Shown here one piece after another: positions 45,579-54,895 of a stretch of DNA of 64,000 nt. Source of the DNA: a bacterium 1XD42-54. GTDB lineage: Bacteria; Bacillota; Clostridia; Lachnospirales; Lachnospiraceae. A program made the position numbers and the translations under genes. How positions within the stretch are numbered: position 1 is the first letter of the stretch; every line of letters begins with the position of its first letter. The notes beneath the pieces are model-generated. The model was not told the origin of the DNA. It did not search any database and worked only from the letters and a program-made list of their open reading frames with translations. The DNA is taken from assembly GCA_003612585.1 (NCBI GenBank), contig RAZH01000005.1:124001-188000 (forward strand), in the 5' to 3' direction.

Positions 45579-46198
45579 TATGCATACACCTCCTCAATTG
45601 CTGCTACAGCAGCTTTTGTAACAACTACTGTGTTATATTTCAGAATATCGAATACATTGATCGTGTTGGTCAGGGCTGTCTTTACATCAACGATATTTCT
45701 TGCAGAAAGAACTACGTTCTGATCGTTTTCATTCAAAACAACCAAAGCCTTCTTCACATTCAGAGCATCCAGAACTGCCTTCATGTTCTTGGTTTTGATC
45801 TCGCTAAGTTTCAGCTCGTCAAGTACAATCAGCTTGTTCTCCTGTACTCTGGAGGTCAGTGCAGACTTCAGAGCCAGTCTCTTTTCTTTCTTGTTCATCT
45901 TAAATGTATAATTTCTCGGTGTCGGAGCAAATACTACTCCGCCGCCTGTCCACTGCGGAGCTCTTGTTGAACCCTGTCTAGCGTGACCGGTTCCTTTCTG
46001 TCTCCACGGTTTCTTTCCGCCACCAGAAACTTCAGAACGTGTCTTTGCTTTCTGTGTACCCTGGCGTTTATTTGCAAGCTGGTTCACAACTGCAAGATGC
46101 ACGAGATGCTCATTTACTTCCACACCAAACACTGCATCATTCAGCTCAATCGTGCCAACTTCTTTGCCTTCCATATTATAAACAGCTACGTTTGCCAT
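45578..46198 (-). CDS. rplD: 50S ribosomal protein L4
   Basis: 206 residues; extended loop [20 protein letters not shown] then [19 protein letters not shown]. In some bacteria L4 represses its own S10 operon by binding the leader; a structured leader is present here upstream of rpsJ. Confidence 0.97.
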   Translation of the reverse strand: MANVAVYNMEGKEVGTIELNDAVFGVEVNEHLVHLAVVNQLANKRQGTQKAKTRSEVSGGGKKPWRQKGTGHARQGSTRAPQWTGGGVVFAPTPRNYTFKMNKKEKRLALKSALTSRVQENKLIVLDELKLSEIKTKNMKAVLDALNVKKALVVLNENDQNVVLSARNIVDVKTALTNTINVFDILKYNTVVVTKAAVAAIEEVYA

Positions 46199-46228
46199 TT
46201 GTGTCTTCCTCCTTTCCTGATTTCAGGC

Positions 46229-46864
46229 TTATTTACCGGACTTCACTGTCTCTTTAATCGTTACAAGTGCTTTCTTCGGTCCCGGAACAGCGCCCTTTAC
46301 TAAGATAAGATTGTTCTCTGCGTCTACGCGGATCACTTCAAGATTCTGAACCGTGATCTGCTTAGCGCCCATATGACCAGGCATCTTCTTTCCCTTGAAT
46401 ACCTTACTCGGGTCAGATGCTGCACCATTGGAACCTGCATGACGATGATACTTGGAACCATGTGTCATCGGTCCTCTGTGCTGTCCGTGTCTCTTGATTG
46501 CGCCCTGGAAGCCTTTACCTTTGGAGATTGCAGTTGCGTCGATCTTGTCGCCTGCTGCAAACACGTCTGCTTTGATCTCCTGCTTTACTTCGTAGCTCTC
46601 AGCGTCCTCAAATTTGAACTCTCTTACATATCTCTTGTAAGAAACGCCTGCCTTGTCAAAAGAGCCTTTCTGCGGCTTTGCAACCAGCTTCTCTCTCTTG
46701 TCAACAAAACCAACCTGTACTGCACTGTAACCGTCATTCTCGACTGTTTTAACCTGTGTCACAACACACGGGCCTGCCTGAAGAACAGTTACCGGAGTGA
46801 GAACTCCGTCATCGCTGAAGATTTGAGTCATTCCGACTTTTGTTGCTAAAATCGCTTTCTTCAT
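46229..46864 (-). CDS. rplC: 50S ribosomal protein L3
   Basis: 211 residues; [20 protein letters not shown] and [20 protein letters not shown]. Between rpsJ and rplD. Confidence 0.97.
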   Translation of the reverse strand: MKKAILATKVGMTQIFSDDGVLTPVTVLQAGPCVVTQVKTVENDGYSAVQVGFVDKREKLVAKPQKGSFDKAGVSYKRYVREFKFEDAESYEVKQEIKADVFAAGDKIDATAISKGKGFQGAIKRHGQHRGPMTHGSKYHRHAGSNGAASDPSKVFKGKKMPGHMGAKQITVQNLEVIRVDAENNLILVKGAVPGPKKALVTIKETVKSGK

Positions 46865-46999
46865 TCCTTTACCTCCTGTTTTTCTACAGCGGATTACCTG
46901 CTGGCAATCATCCTAGTGAACAGAGCATGATATAAGTGGAACTTCATAATGTTACTTCTATATCAACCTGATAGGATTTGCTTCGTAATGATATAATGC

Positions 47000-47317
47000 T
47001 TATTTCTGCTTCATTTTGATGTCAATGTAGACACCTGCCGGCATTTCCAGTCTGGACAGCGCATCAACTGTCTTCTGGGTCGGAGCGATGATATCAATCA
47101 GTCTCTTATGCGTTCTCTGCTCGAACTGCTCTCTGGAATCTTTGTACTTGTGAACCGCTCTAAGAATCGTAACTACTTCCTTCTTTGTCGGAAGCGGTAC
47201 AGGGCCGCTCACCTGAGATCCGTTCTTCTTTACAGTTTCGATGATTTTTTTAGCAGACGCATCTACTAACTGATGGTCATACGCTTTCAATGTAATTCTC
47301 ATTACCTGACTTGCCAT
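47000..47317 (-). CDS. rpsJ: 30S ribosomal protein S10
   Basis: 105 residues; [20 protein letters not shown] and the end [18 protein letters not shown]. The first residues MASQV may be an extension, because the family often starts at MRITL-like sequence; ATG 47317 follows AAAAGGAGGCGACTTTTTTT. First gene of the whole ribosomal transcript. Confidence 0.96.
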   Translation of the reverse strand: MASQVMRITLKAYDHQLVDASAKKIIETVKKNGSQVSGPVPLPTKKEVVTILRAVHKYKDSREQFEQRTHKRLIDIIAPTQKTVDALSRLEMPAGVYIDIKMKQK

Positions 47318-47543
47318 AAAAAAAGTCGCCTCCTTTTCGCACTTTGTTTCAGTACGACAAGCGGTGACTGTACACTCTCCCGTGCGTGTCGCGAACTCAC
47401 ACGGTGCCCAAGCTTATACGGGCCATTAAAATTTTGTACAGTGACTTGTCGCCAGTTTTATAACTTGACATTCGCTCCACGGAAAACCTGCAGTCTCGCT
47501 GGCTGCAGCAACCTCACGCTTCTACGCTATCAAGGTCACAACG
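47318..47543 (-). promoter_or_regulatory. Structured S10-operon leader
   Basis: About 225-base leader. Transcribed strand: hairpin CTGCAG...CTGCAG near 47495-47515; a long-range two-part stem in which CGACAAG and CACTGTAC (near 47435-47450) pair with GTACAGT and CTTGTCG (near 47355-47375), enclosing GCCC...GGGC and CGTGT...ACACG hairpins. The position fits an autoregulatory leader of the L4 type, but identity with a known leader class is not shown. Confidence 0.6.
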
Positions 47544-47548
47544 AGTAT

Positions 47549-47577
47549 ATTATAAAAGAAAGGACCTCGGAAGGCAA
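47549..47577 (-). promoter_or_regulatory. Promoter of the S10-spc transcript
   Basis: Minus strand -35 TTGCCT (47572-47577) and -10 TATAAT (47549-47554), spacing 17. Bases 47578-47850 upstream are AT-rich with no gene I can support. Confidence 0.82.
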
Positions 47578-47981
47578 GAGATTCCAAAAATTTTATTGTA
47601 TTTTTTTTAATACATTTTTATATTTCTTCTTTTGCCAAACCTACAATTGCACTGACAGAAGTATTTTCACCCAAAATCCCCGTTACACAGACGCAGCCTG
47701 CAAGTCCCGCCCCCTAAAAAACACCATACATCTTTGTAGTTAATTCTCAATAATATTCTATTATATAAAATAAAGAAACAAAAACATTATGATGGCAGTA
47801 ACGCTTACAGGACATAAGTTTTTGAAAAACTGAAAATACGGCCTGTATATTTTGTTAGACATTCTCTGTCACCTATGGTAGAATTTACATAGCAGCGAAT
47901 CCTGTCGTTTTCAGGGCCCGGCGGATTCTTCTACAGCTCATACTAAATATAAAAGCGTGTTGTTTCAGCGGAGGTGATCGT

Positions 47982-48306
47982 ATGGCACTCAGCAAAGATG
48001 ATTTGCAGGCGCTGTCTGAACTCTTGGACATAAAGCTCCAGCCAATCAATCTACAAACAACTCGATAAAGTGAATGCACGGCTTGATCAGATGGACGTAT
48101 GCATGAATGAAATGGATGCTCAGCTCAAACGCATTGACTCGTCTGTAACCAGGAATTATGCCCTGACTCTTGATTTCTATGGAAACCAGACGGAATACAG
48201 CAGACATCAACTACTATATGCGTACATTTACACAATAACGCAAACGCACGTGCACACAATAGCACAAAAGAAGAAATCCTGCAAAAATAAAGAGCAGGAC
48301 ACATAA
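47982..48306 (+). pseudogene. Small coiled-coil protein gene with a frameshift
   Basis: ATG 47982 after GGAGGTGATCGT reads MALSKDDLQALSELLDIKLQ and stops at 48068. The next frame continues the same type of protein (YKQLDKVNARLDQMDVCMNE, MDAQLKRIDSSVTRN) to 48306, heptad-like and charged. A single-base change around 48040 would join them. A possible promoter is TTAGAC (47855-47860) with TAGAAT (47879-47884), spacing 18. A terminator follows. Function unknown. Confidence 0.65.
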
Positions 48307-48307
48307 A

Positions 48308-48347
48308 ACAGAAAATAAGCACCTGCCCGTCAGATGCTTATTTTTCT
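48308..48347 (+). terminator. Terminator after the coiled-coil gene
   Basis: AAAATAAGCA (48312-48321) / TGCTTATTTT (48335-48344), 13-base loop, followed by T-rich sequence. Confidence 0.75.
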
Positions 48348-48424
48348 GTTACATTACATTACGAATTGATAGCATAGGGATATTAACCATAAATATATTG
48401 TAGTAGAAAGGACACGACACGAAC

Positions 48425-49282
48425 ATGTGGATTGCCGACAACTGGAACGATTATGAAGTCATTGATACATCAAACGGAGAAAAACTGGAACGCTGGGGTG
48501 ACTATCTGCTGATTCGTCCCGATCCGCAGGTGATCTGGAATACCCCGCGCCAGCATTCTGGCTGGAAAAAACCAAATGGCCACTACCACCGCAGCAAAAA
48601 AGGCGGCGGAGAATGGGAATTTTTTGATCTGCCCGAACAGTGGAGCATTCGATACCAGAATCTGACCTTTCATCTCAAACCATTCAGCTTTAAGCATACC
48701 GGACTCTTTCCCGAGCAGGCTACCAACTGGGACTGGTTTTCCCAAAAAATTCGCAGTGCCGGACGTCCCGTTAAAGTGCTGAATCTTTTTGCCTATACCG
48801 GAGGCGCCACACTCGCGGCAGCCGCAGCGGGGGCTTCCGTCACACACGTAGATGCCTCAAAGGGTATGGTCGGTTGGGCCAAGGAAAATGCCGCAGCATC
48901 TGGTCTTGCAGATGCACCCATCCGCTGGCTTGTCGATGATTGCGTTAAGTTTGTAGAACGTGAACTCCGCCGTGGGAACCACTATGACGGAATCATCATG
49001 GACCCCCCCTCCTACGGCCGCGGCCCCAAAGGCGAGATCTGGAAAATTGAGGAATCCATCCATCCATTTATCCAGCTGACTGCAAAGCTGCTCAGTGATG
49101 ATCCGCTTTTCTTTCTCGTGAATTCTTATACAACCGGTCTCGCGCCGGCAGTTCTTACCTACATGATTGCTACAGAATTGAAAAAATTTAACGGACATGT
49201 TGAATCACAGGAAATCGGACTGCCCGTCACCCAAAGTAAATTGATCCTTCCGTGCGGAGCTTCAGGAAGATGGGAACGATAG
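48425..49282 (+). CDS. Class I SAM-dependent (RlmI/RlmK-like) methyltransferase
   Basis: 285 residues. After a roughly 110-residue N-terminal region, the Rossmann fold shows motif I VLNLFAYTGGATLAAAAAG, motif II HVDASKGMVGWAKENA and the catalytic MDPPSYGRGPKGE, as in 23S rRNA cytosine methyltransferases of the RlmI group. It lacks the N-terminal PUA domain of full-length RlmI. Start ATG 48425 after AGAAAGGACACGACACGAAC. Likely an RNA methylase; target not known. Confidence 0.85.
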   Translation: MWIADNWNDYEVIDTSNGEKLERWGDYLLIRPDPQVIWNTPRQHSGWKKPNGHYHRSKKGGGEWEFFDLPEQWSIRYQNLTFHLKPFSFKHTGLFPEQATNWDWFSQKIRSAGRPVKVLNLFAYTGGATLAAAAAGASVTHVDASKGMVGWAKENAAASGLADAPIRWLVDDCVKFVERELRRGNHYDGIIMDPPSYGRGPKGEIWKIEESIHPFIQLTAKLLSDDPLFFLVNSYTTGLAPAVLTYMIATELKKFNGHVESQEIGLPVTQSKLILPCGASGRWER

Positions 49283-49315
49283 GATTTCACATCCAACTAT
49301 AATTCCTTTTCAAAT

Positions 49316-49394
49316 AAACAGACGGATTTCCAGGGCTTTTCACTGAAGGATATGCGATACCTTCTTTCCAAAGCTCTGGAAATCCGTCTGTTTT
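49316..49394. terminator. Long bidirectional hairpin
   Basis: AAACAGACGGATTTCCAG / CTGGAAATCCGTCTGTTT arms of 18 bp, extended by GCTTT/AAAGC, around a roughly 30-base centre. Located between the convergent methyltransferase and MFS genes. Confidence 0.8.
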
Positions 49395-49447
49395 AAAGAG
49401 CACAGGAATCCGTTTTCAGGAATCCGGCCCCCATCAAAGCAGTTCCG

Positions 49448-50686
49448 TCATTTGTTCAACTTCGCTGCCTTTACAAACAAAACAAACCCAATCATAAACA
49501 TCACAGAAATGATTGCAACACCAATGTTCGCAACACCTGTAAGCTGCGCTACAAAACCCACCAGCATCGTTCCCATAAAGGAAGCGCCTTTCCCGCAGAT
49601 ATCATAAATACCAAAGTATTCTCCGGATTTTTCGGGCGGAATAATCCGGGCGAAATAGGAACGTGACAATGCCTGAATTGCTCCCTGAAACATACCGACA
49701 AGGACAGCCAAAAGCCAGAACTCCCATTGCTTATCCAGCTGAATTGCAAACAATGCAATACCCGTATAAGCTAGAATACACACCTTTATCAAAAATTCAG
49801 TCCTGTATTTTTTGGAAAGTCTGGAAAAAATTAATGCACACGGAAATGCCACAAGCTGGGTGACAAGCAACGCTAAAAGAAGGCCAGAAGAATCAAGTCC
49901 CAGCGCACTGCCATAAGCTGTCGCCATCTCAATAATCGTATACACACCATCAATAAAAAAGAAAAAAGCCAGCAGATACATAAATATATTTTTCTGTCCA
50001 CTGATATCCTTTAACGTCGCGCCAAGACGGGAGAAACTGCTTCGAATCGGCTTTTTCGGCATCTCAATATAATTCTTCTGTTCATACATTTTGAGAAGCG
50101 GAATCGTCACAACCAGCCACCATAGCGCATTCAGCACAAACGCGATCGTCATTGCCAATCCCATGGTAATGCCAATTTTTTCGTACATAAGCACAAAAAC
50201 AAGAGAAATTACAAAAGGAATACAGCTTCCAATATATCCCCAGGCATAGCCGTTTGACGAAACCATGTCGAGGCGTTCTGGCTGCGTGATATCGACCAAC
50301 ATCGAATCATAAAAAATAAGACTCGCGTTATATCCAACCTTTGCAATCACAAACACTGCAAGAAATACGATCCAGGATGTCGGTACTGATAAAGCCGCAC
50401 AGCCCAGGACTCCCACCATCATACTGATCGTAAACAGCGGCTTTTTATAATTCTGCGTATCGGCAATCGTACCCAGCACCGGACCAATCAGCGCCACCAG
50501 AATCGTTGCCACCGATGCGGCATATCCCCAGTAAGCCAGATAATCCACCTCTGAGATTCCTGCATTCCCTGCCAGATAATTAAAATAAATCGGTATGATC
50601 GTTGACACCAGCATAATAAAAGCCGAATTCCCCACATCATACAAAATCCAGTATTTCTCTAATTTTGTCATTTTTTCGCGATTCAT
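49448..50686 (-). CDS. MFS transporter, UMF1/Atg22-like
   Basis: 412 residues, about twelve membrane helices; begins with the family motif KLEKYWILYDVGNSAFIML, has GPVLGTIADTQNYKKPLF and ALSRSYFARIIPPEKSGEYF. Related to vacuolar effluxer-type proteins; substrate unknown. No linked pathway genes. The phospholipase-like gene upstream ends 54 bases before its start. Confidence 0.87.
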   Translation of the reverse strand: MNREKMTKLEKYWILYDVGNSAFIMLVSTIIPIYFNYLAGNAGISEVDYLAYWGYAASVATILVALIGPVLGTIADTQNYKKPLFTISMMVGVLGCAALSVPTSWIVFLAVFVIAKVGYNASLIFYDSMLVDITQPERLDMVSSNGYAWGYIGSCIPFVISLVFVLMYEKIGITMGLAMTIAFVLNALWWLVVTIPLLKMYEQKNYIEMPKKPIRSSFSRLGATLKDISGQKNIFMYLLAFFFFIDGVYTIIEMATAYGSALGLDSSGLLLALLVTQLVAFPCALIFSRLSKKYRTEFLIKVCILAYTGIALFAIQLDKQWEFWLLAVLVGMFQGAIQALSRSYFARIIPPEKSGEYFGIYDICGKGASFMGTMLVGFVAQLTGVANIGVAIISVMFMIGFVLFVKAAKLNK

Positions 50687-50740
50687 AACTTCCTCCCATT
50701 CTCCCTTTTCAAAAATAAAAATCTCTTTTTACGGCAAATG

Positions 50741-51535
50741 TCATTCGAATGTTCGGTCAAACCTCGCGTCCAATGCACACGCGTCATACAGTGCCGCATC
50801 AAAATTCACCATCATCCGGACTGCTTCCTGGATCGCCGCATCATAATGCTGCATCAGTCCTTCACTGCTTGCGATACAGGCCGGATTATCCCGGCGCTGA
50901 AGCATCAGGCCCTTCATTTCCTTGTACTGTCCGGCCAGCTTCATCAACGTGTTTATGACAAACTGCCCGAAAGCGCCCGGTCTTGTAAACAGCCGTTTGA
51001 CCGTCCTCAAATCTTTCAGAGACTGCTCCACAATTTCCACAGTGATTCCTTTTGCAAAAAACGGAACGATTGCCTCCGCTGTCTCGCGATCTGTGGGTAC
51101 AAGTTTTGCCAAAGGATAAGAAACAGCGTCGCCTCCATCCATACGGATCAATTTTTTTTCAAACTCCTCCTCAATTTCCAGATGCTGCACTCCTGTCTTT
51201 TCTATCATCTGTTGCACATAAGGATGGCACTCGCTGTCAAGAATAAAATGGCAGATGAAACCAAGCAGATACGCATATTCCATACTGTCACGCCCTTTAT
51301 ACCGAATTACTTTGCACGCATGTTCAAAAAATGGAAGTGCCGAAACGCCGTGTAAATGAACTCCATAACGATTTACTGGATTGTGCCCCCAGGGCCGGTA
51401 AAAGAAAAACAAATCCGGTCCCTGCAAACCAATTTGATACTGCGGATAGTATTTTTGAATGATATTTTTTAAATCTTCCCTTACCCGCTTTGAAACATCT
51501 GCTCCAAAACGGTCATGCGCATACATTGCAGGCAT
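50741..51535 (-). CDS. Zinc-dependent phospholipase C-like protein
   Basis: 264 residues, no signal peptide. The N-terminal part holds histidine/aspartate ligands of the zinc phospholipase C fold: MYAHDRFGADV, GLQGPDLFFFYRPWG, HGVSALPFFEHAC and LLGFICHFILDSECHPYV. The second half is helical. Intracellular members of this family are widespread in Clostridia; substrate unproven. Confidence 0.75.
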   Translation of the reverse strand: MPAMYAHDRFGADVSKRVREDLKNIIQKYYPQYQIGLQGPDLFFFYRPWGHNPVNRYGVHLHGVSALPFFEHACKVIRYKGRDSMEYAYLLGFICHFILDSECHPYVQQMIEKTGVQHLEIEEEFEKKLIRMDGGDAVSYPLAKLVPTDRETAEAIVPFFAKGITVEIVEQSLKDLRTVKRLFTRPGAFGQFVINTLMKLAGQYKEMKGLMLQRRDNPACIASSEGLMQHYDAAIQEAVRMMVNFDAALYDACALDARFDRTFE

Positions 51536-51645
51536 ATAAAAACCTCACTTTTTTTATTTTAGTATATCACTACTATAAAAGTATATTCGAAAAATGTAAA
51601 TAGAAAAGCCCGGGCATTTTCTATTTTATGCCCGGACCTGACCTG

Positions 51646-53922
51646 CTACTCCATCAGATACAAATTAATTCTCTGCATAATTCTATTTACAGCATCTTCC
51701 TCACCAATCAGTCCATCCATACAATTCTGAATCTCCTCCAGAACAACCTCCTGTTGTACAAGCTGCGTATCGGCACACACAGTAAGCTCTGCTACCATTT
51801 CAGAAAACCGCTCCAGTTCTTCCTGGGTCGGCCAGGAAAACGTAATACGAAATCCTTCCTCAGAGCCTTCATAGCTAAAACCGTAAGAAGGACCATTTTC
51901 CTCGCCCCATTTTGCATCATACAAAACAGAAGTAAAAGCAGCTGCATTCACAGGGAATCCCAGTCCGCCATTTCGTATGCCGGCTTCCTGCGACAACAGA
52001 TATTTAACCAAAATAAGCGATGCCTCCTGTTCTTTCGATGCCGCCGATATGCCAAGCGTGGCAACCGGCTGAAATACACCGTCACCCTGCCCCGCATACA
52101 CGTTCATTTCACAGGATTCTTTCTGACGACATATGGATGAAATGCCGGAAAGTTCATCGATGGAATACAATGTACCAGTACATAACTGCGCCGTATTGCC
52201 GCTTAAATCCTTATCTAGCAGCCCCATATAATAAAAGACAAGATCTTTCAGTTCAAGATTCTCCTCTTGTTTGAATTTTTTCATTTCTGCGCGGTACGTA
52301 TCCACCCATGTCAATGTTTCCGGTGAGGCATTTTCCCTCATATCCGAATAAATCCCTCTCAGAACATGAATAAACTCATATAATTTTTCTGAATTGATCG
52401 TCCCGTCTTCATTTTTCCAGCTCGCAGCGCTCGCCGAGTACAGAATTTCTGGTAGTAGAAGAATATTTGTAATACTCATCGCACCCTGCTTTTGAACGTC
52501 TGCCAAAGATACCAAATCAGAAAGCGGTGAGACAAATTCTGTTTCTCCAAACGCAACCGGAACTCCAAAGCGGGAAGGCACTGCCGGAACTCCGTCTTCC
52601 GTTTGATACGTATACGCAATATTCTCCAGCAGCCCGTCTTCGGCCTTTACTTCATCTAAAATACCGCTAAGATCTGCCAAAACACCCTTCTTTGCATAAG
52701 ATTCCACCGGCATTCCGTCCAGAATCAGCACATCCGGCCCACCGCCTGAAAGAATTTCCGTGTTTAGTGTGCGCAGTGCATCCGAAGAAGTCATCCCATC
52801 TGTGCCGCTCATTCCCACTTCATATTTTACAAAAATATCGGGATGCTCTTTCTGAAACAAAACGATCATCTGACGGATTCCCTGATCTTCTCTCAAAGAA
52901 TAGATGGTCAGCGTTTTTCCCGGCACGCTGGAAATATCCGAGTCATACAAAAACTTCATCAGTTTGTGCATTCCGTCCGCATCTGAATAGATCACGTAAA
53001 AGTTCTGATCTGCAATTTCCATGGCCACCAAAGATCTGCTCGGATCAGATAAGGCATTCAAGGAACCGTCCACAATCTGTTCCAGCACACCTCCACCCAT
53101 TACATGTGAAAAAATCCCTTCTGATGTACAGTAATACAATCTTCCCTCCTCATCCTCTGTAAAAAGAATCGGATACCCACTGGAAGAATTGATCTCATAA
53201 CTTACACTGCCAGCAAACAGCGCTCCTTCCAGCGCGTCGTCCCGCACAATCGGTTCCCCGCTTGCCACATCGACTCTCTGCACGCCGTTGTCCATCAAAA
53301 GAAGCGCCTCACTGCCGCAGGTGGCAATGATATCCGCCCCGCTTCCAAGCAGATTTATTGACTCACCATTTTCTGGACTTACGGAATACACCTCACCGTT
53401 CGCCGACATCCAGACCAGCGATCCGTCCTGTAAGAACTTCAGCTGTCCAAATGTTGGTCTTTCTTCTTCTGTACACACCGCATTCCCCTGTGCATCAAAT
53501 GAGACAAAACAATACTGCTCCTCAGAACTTCCCAGATTCTCCATTGCAAGCCCGGCTCCTCCGCCATCTGCACGCAATGTCGCTTCTGTAAAATACAGAT
53601 TTTCATACTCCTGTGGAAGCGAAGCGGCGAGTTCCCAGGTGTCACCACCATCTGCACTGTCCCATGCTGACATTCCGTTTTCCTCATCCGAACCAAGAAG
53701 CCGAAGCTTCCCGTCATCCAGTCTCTTAATATCATAAAGCTCCAAACGCCCCTGCGTTTCAGGTAAATTCACATCTGTTTCCAAATACCGCCCAGAAGCC
53801 CCGCTCTGTGCTGCATCCAAAGGTTCAGGTGTCCCCGCCGCAAGCCCCAAAATCAACGCTCCAGCCACAAGCCTTTTTCTGCTTGTTCTCCTTCTTTCCT
53901 GTACCCATCCTTTTTTTACCAT
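51646..53922 (-). CDS. Propeller-type sensor domain fused to a solute-binding protein (paralogue 2)
   Basis: 758 residues from ATG 53922 after GGAGGGTGAAGGGT. A signal/anchor (RKRLVAGALILGLAAG) leads into an Asp-box-containing beta-propeller-like domain (about residues 45-355; SADGGDTWELAASLP, GRLYYCTSEGIFSHV), then a family-1 binding fold (LTIYSLREDQGIRQMI, SGGGPDVLILDGMPVESYAK, GISAASKEQEASLILV). It follows the permease gene and is a paralogue of 54896-57181. Exported, probably binding an oligosaccharide or glycan. Confidence 0.8.
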   Translation of the reverse strand: MVKKGWVQERRRTSRKRLVAGALILGLAAGTPEPLDAAQSGASGRYLETDVNLPETQGRLELYDIKRLDDGKLRLLGSDEENGMSAWDSADGGDTWELAASLPQEYENLYFTEATLRADGGGAGLAMENLGSSEEQYCFVSFDAQGNAVCTEEERPTFGQLKFLQDGSLVWMSANGEVYSVSPENGESINLLGSGADIIATCGSEALLLMDNGVQRVDVASGEPIVRDDALEGALFAGSVSYEINSSSGYPILFTEDEEGRLYYCTSEGIFSHVMGGGVLEQIVDGSLNALSDPSRSLVAMEIADQNFYVIYSDADGMHKLMKFLYDSDISSVPGKTLTIYSLREDQGIRQMIVLFQKEHPDIFVKYEVGMSGTDGMTSSDALRTLNTEILSGGGPDVLILDGMPVESYAKKGVLADLSGILDEVKAEDGLLENIAYTYQTEDGVPAVPSRFGVPVAFGETEFVSPLSDLVSLADVQKQGAMSITNILLLPEILYSASAASWKNEDGTINSEKLYEFIHVLRGIYSDMRENASPETLTWVDTYRAEMKKFKQEENLELKDLVFYYMGLLDKDLSGNTAQLCTGTLYSIDELSGISSICRQKESCEMNVYAGQGDGVFQPVATLGISAASKEQEASLILVKYLLSQEAGIRNGGLGFPVNAAAFTSVLYDAKWGEENGPSYGFSYEGSEEGFRITFSWPTQEELERFSEMVAELTVCADTQLVQQEVVLEEIQNCMDGLIGEEDAVNRIMQRINLYLME

Positions 53923-54017
53923 ACCCTTCACCCTCCCTGTCTGTTTCCTGTTTTCACTCAAAATTTTCAAATCCAAACTTTCATTTATTGGACCGCTAAT
54001 CAACCCTTCCGTCCTTC

Positions 54018-54875
54018 TCACTCTCGTTCCCATGACCTTTGCAGCACCAGAATCAATACAAGCACCACTGCCGCATTAATCACCGCCGCCGCCGAAATCT
54101 TATCAAACGACAACTCACGAAACCAGTTATTATACAAATGCTGAAGCAAATACATACTCTGATGCGGATAATCTCCGGCCACCAGCCATGCCTCTCGGAA
54201 TACCTTAAAGGAATTCAGAAAGGAAAGTACCGTAATCGTATACAGCGACGGCAACAAATTCGGCAGCGTAATACTTCGAAAACACCGCAACTCCCCGGCT
54301 CCGTCCACCCGCGCCGCCTCATATATCTCATTCGGGATTCCGGCAAGTCCCGCCATCCAAAGAATCATATCGTATCCGATATTTTTCCAAAGGTAACTGA
54401 TAACCAGTACCAGAAACGCCGCATCACTCGTCATCCAAGCAATCTTCGCTTGACCCGTTTTTTCAATCAAACCATTGATCAACCCACTGGAATGAAACAA
54501 AACCTTCCACACCAGTACTACCGAAGCGGCCGGAACCGCCACGGGTATGAGGAATCCACTCTTAAGTAAATTTTTCGCAAATTTCAACCTCTGTAAAATA
54601 ACTGCCAGGATCAGAGATACTACTACAAGAAGCGGAATACAGATCAGTGTGAACCGAAGCGTATTTCCCGCTGCCATCCGAAAAGCCGTATTGGAAAACA
54701 CTTCCTTATAATTTTTAAATCCTACCCAATCTAACGTAATCGCGCTCTGAAACGATCGCTTCACCACTTCGATAAACGGCAGCAGCGTAAAAAACAAAAC
54801 TCCGAGAAACCCTGGCAGGAGAAAACAGACTCCCGCCATTTTCTTCCTGCCTGCCCTCCGTTTCCTTGCAAGCAT
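54018..54875 (-). CDS. Sugar ABC transporter permease (MalF/UgpA type)
   Basis: 285 residues, six membrane helices; begins with KKMAGVCFLLPGFLGVLFFT and has the EAA loop EIYEAARVDGAGELRCFRSI. It would form half of a carbohydrate importer pore. No second permease (MalG type) and no ATPase gene lies in the window; the ATPase may be a shared MsmX-like protein elsewhere. Between the two binding-protein paralogues. Confidence 0.9.
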   Translation of the reverse strand: MLARKRRAGRKKMAGVCFLLPGFLGVLFFTLLPFIEVVKRSFQSAITLDWVGFKNYKEVFSNTAFRMAAGNTLRFTLICIPLLVVVSLILAVILQRLKFAKNLLKSGFLIPVAVPAASVVLVWKVLFHSSGLINGLIEKTGQAKIAWMTSDAAFLVLVISYLWKNIGYDMILWMAGLAGIPNEIYEAARVDGAGELRCFRSITLPNLLPSLYTITVLSFLNSFKVFREAWLVAGDYPHQSMYLLQHLYNNWFRELSFDKISAAAVINAAVVLVLILVLQRSWERE

Positions 54876-54895
54876 GACACCACCCTTTTCCTGTA

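Noticed and set aside
47273-47743. 156-codon + strand frame across the S10 leader and promoter
   Set aside because: It spans the promoter and leader helices of the opposite strand and resembles no protein.
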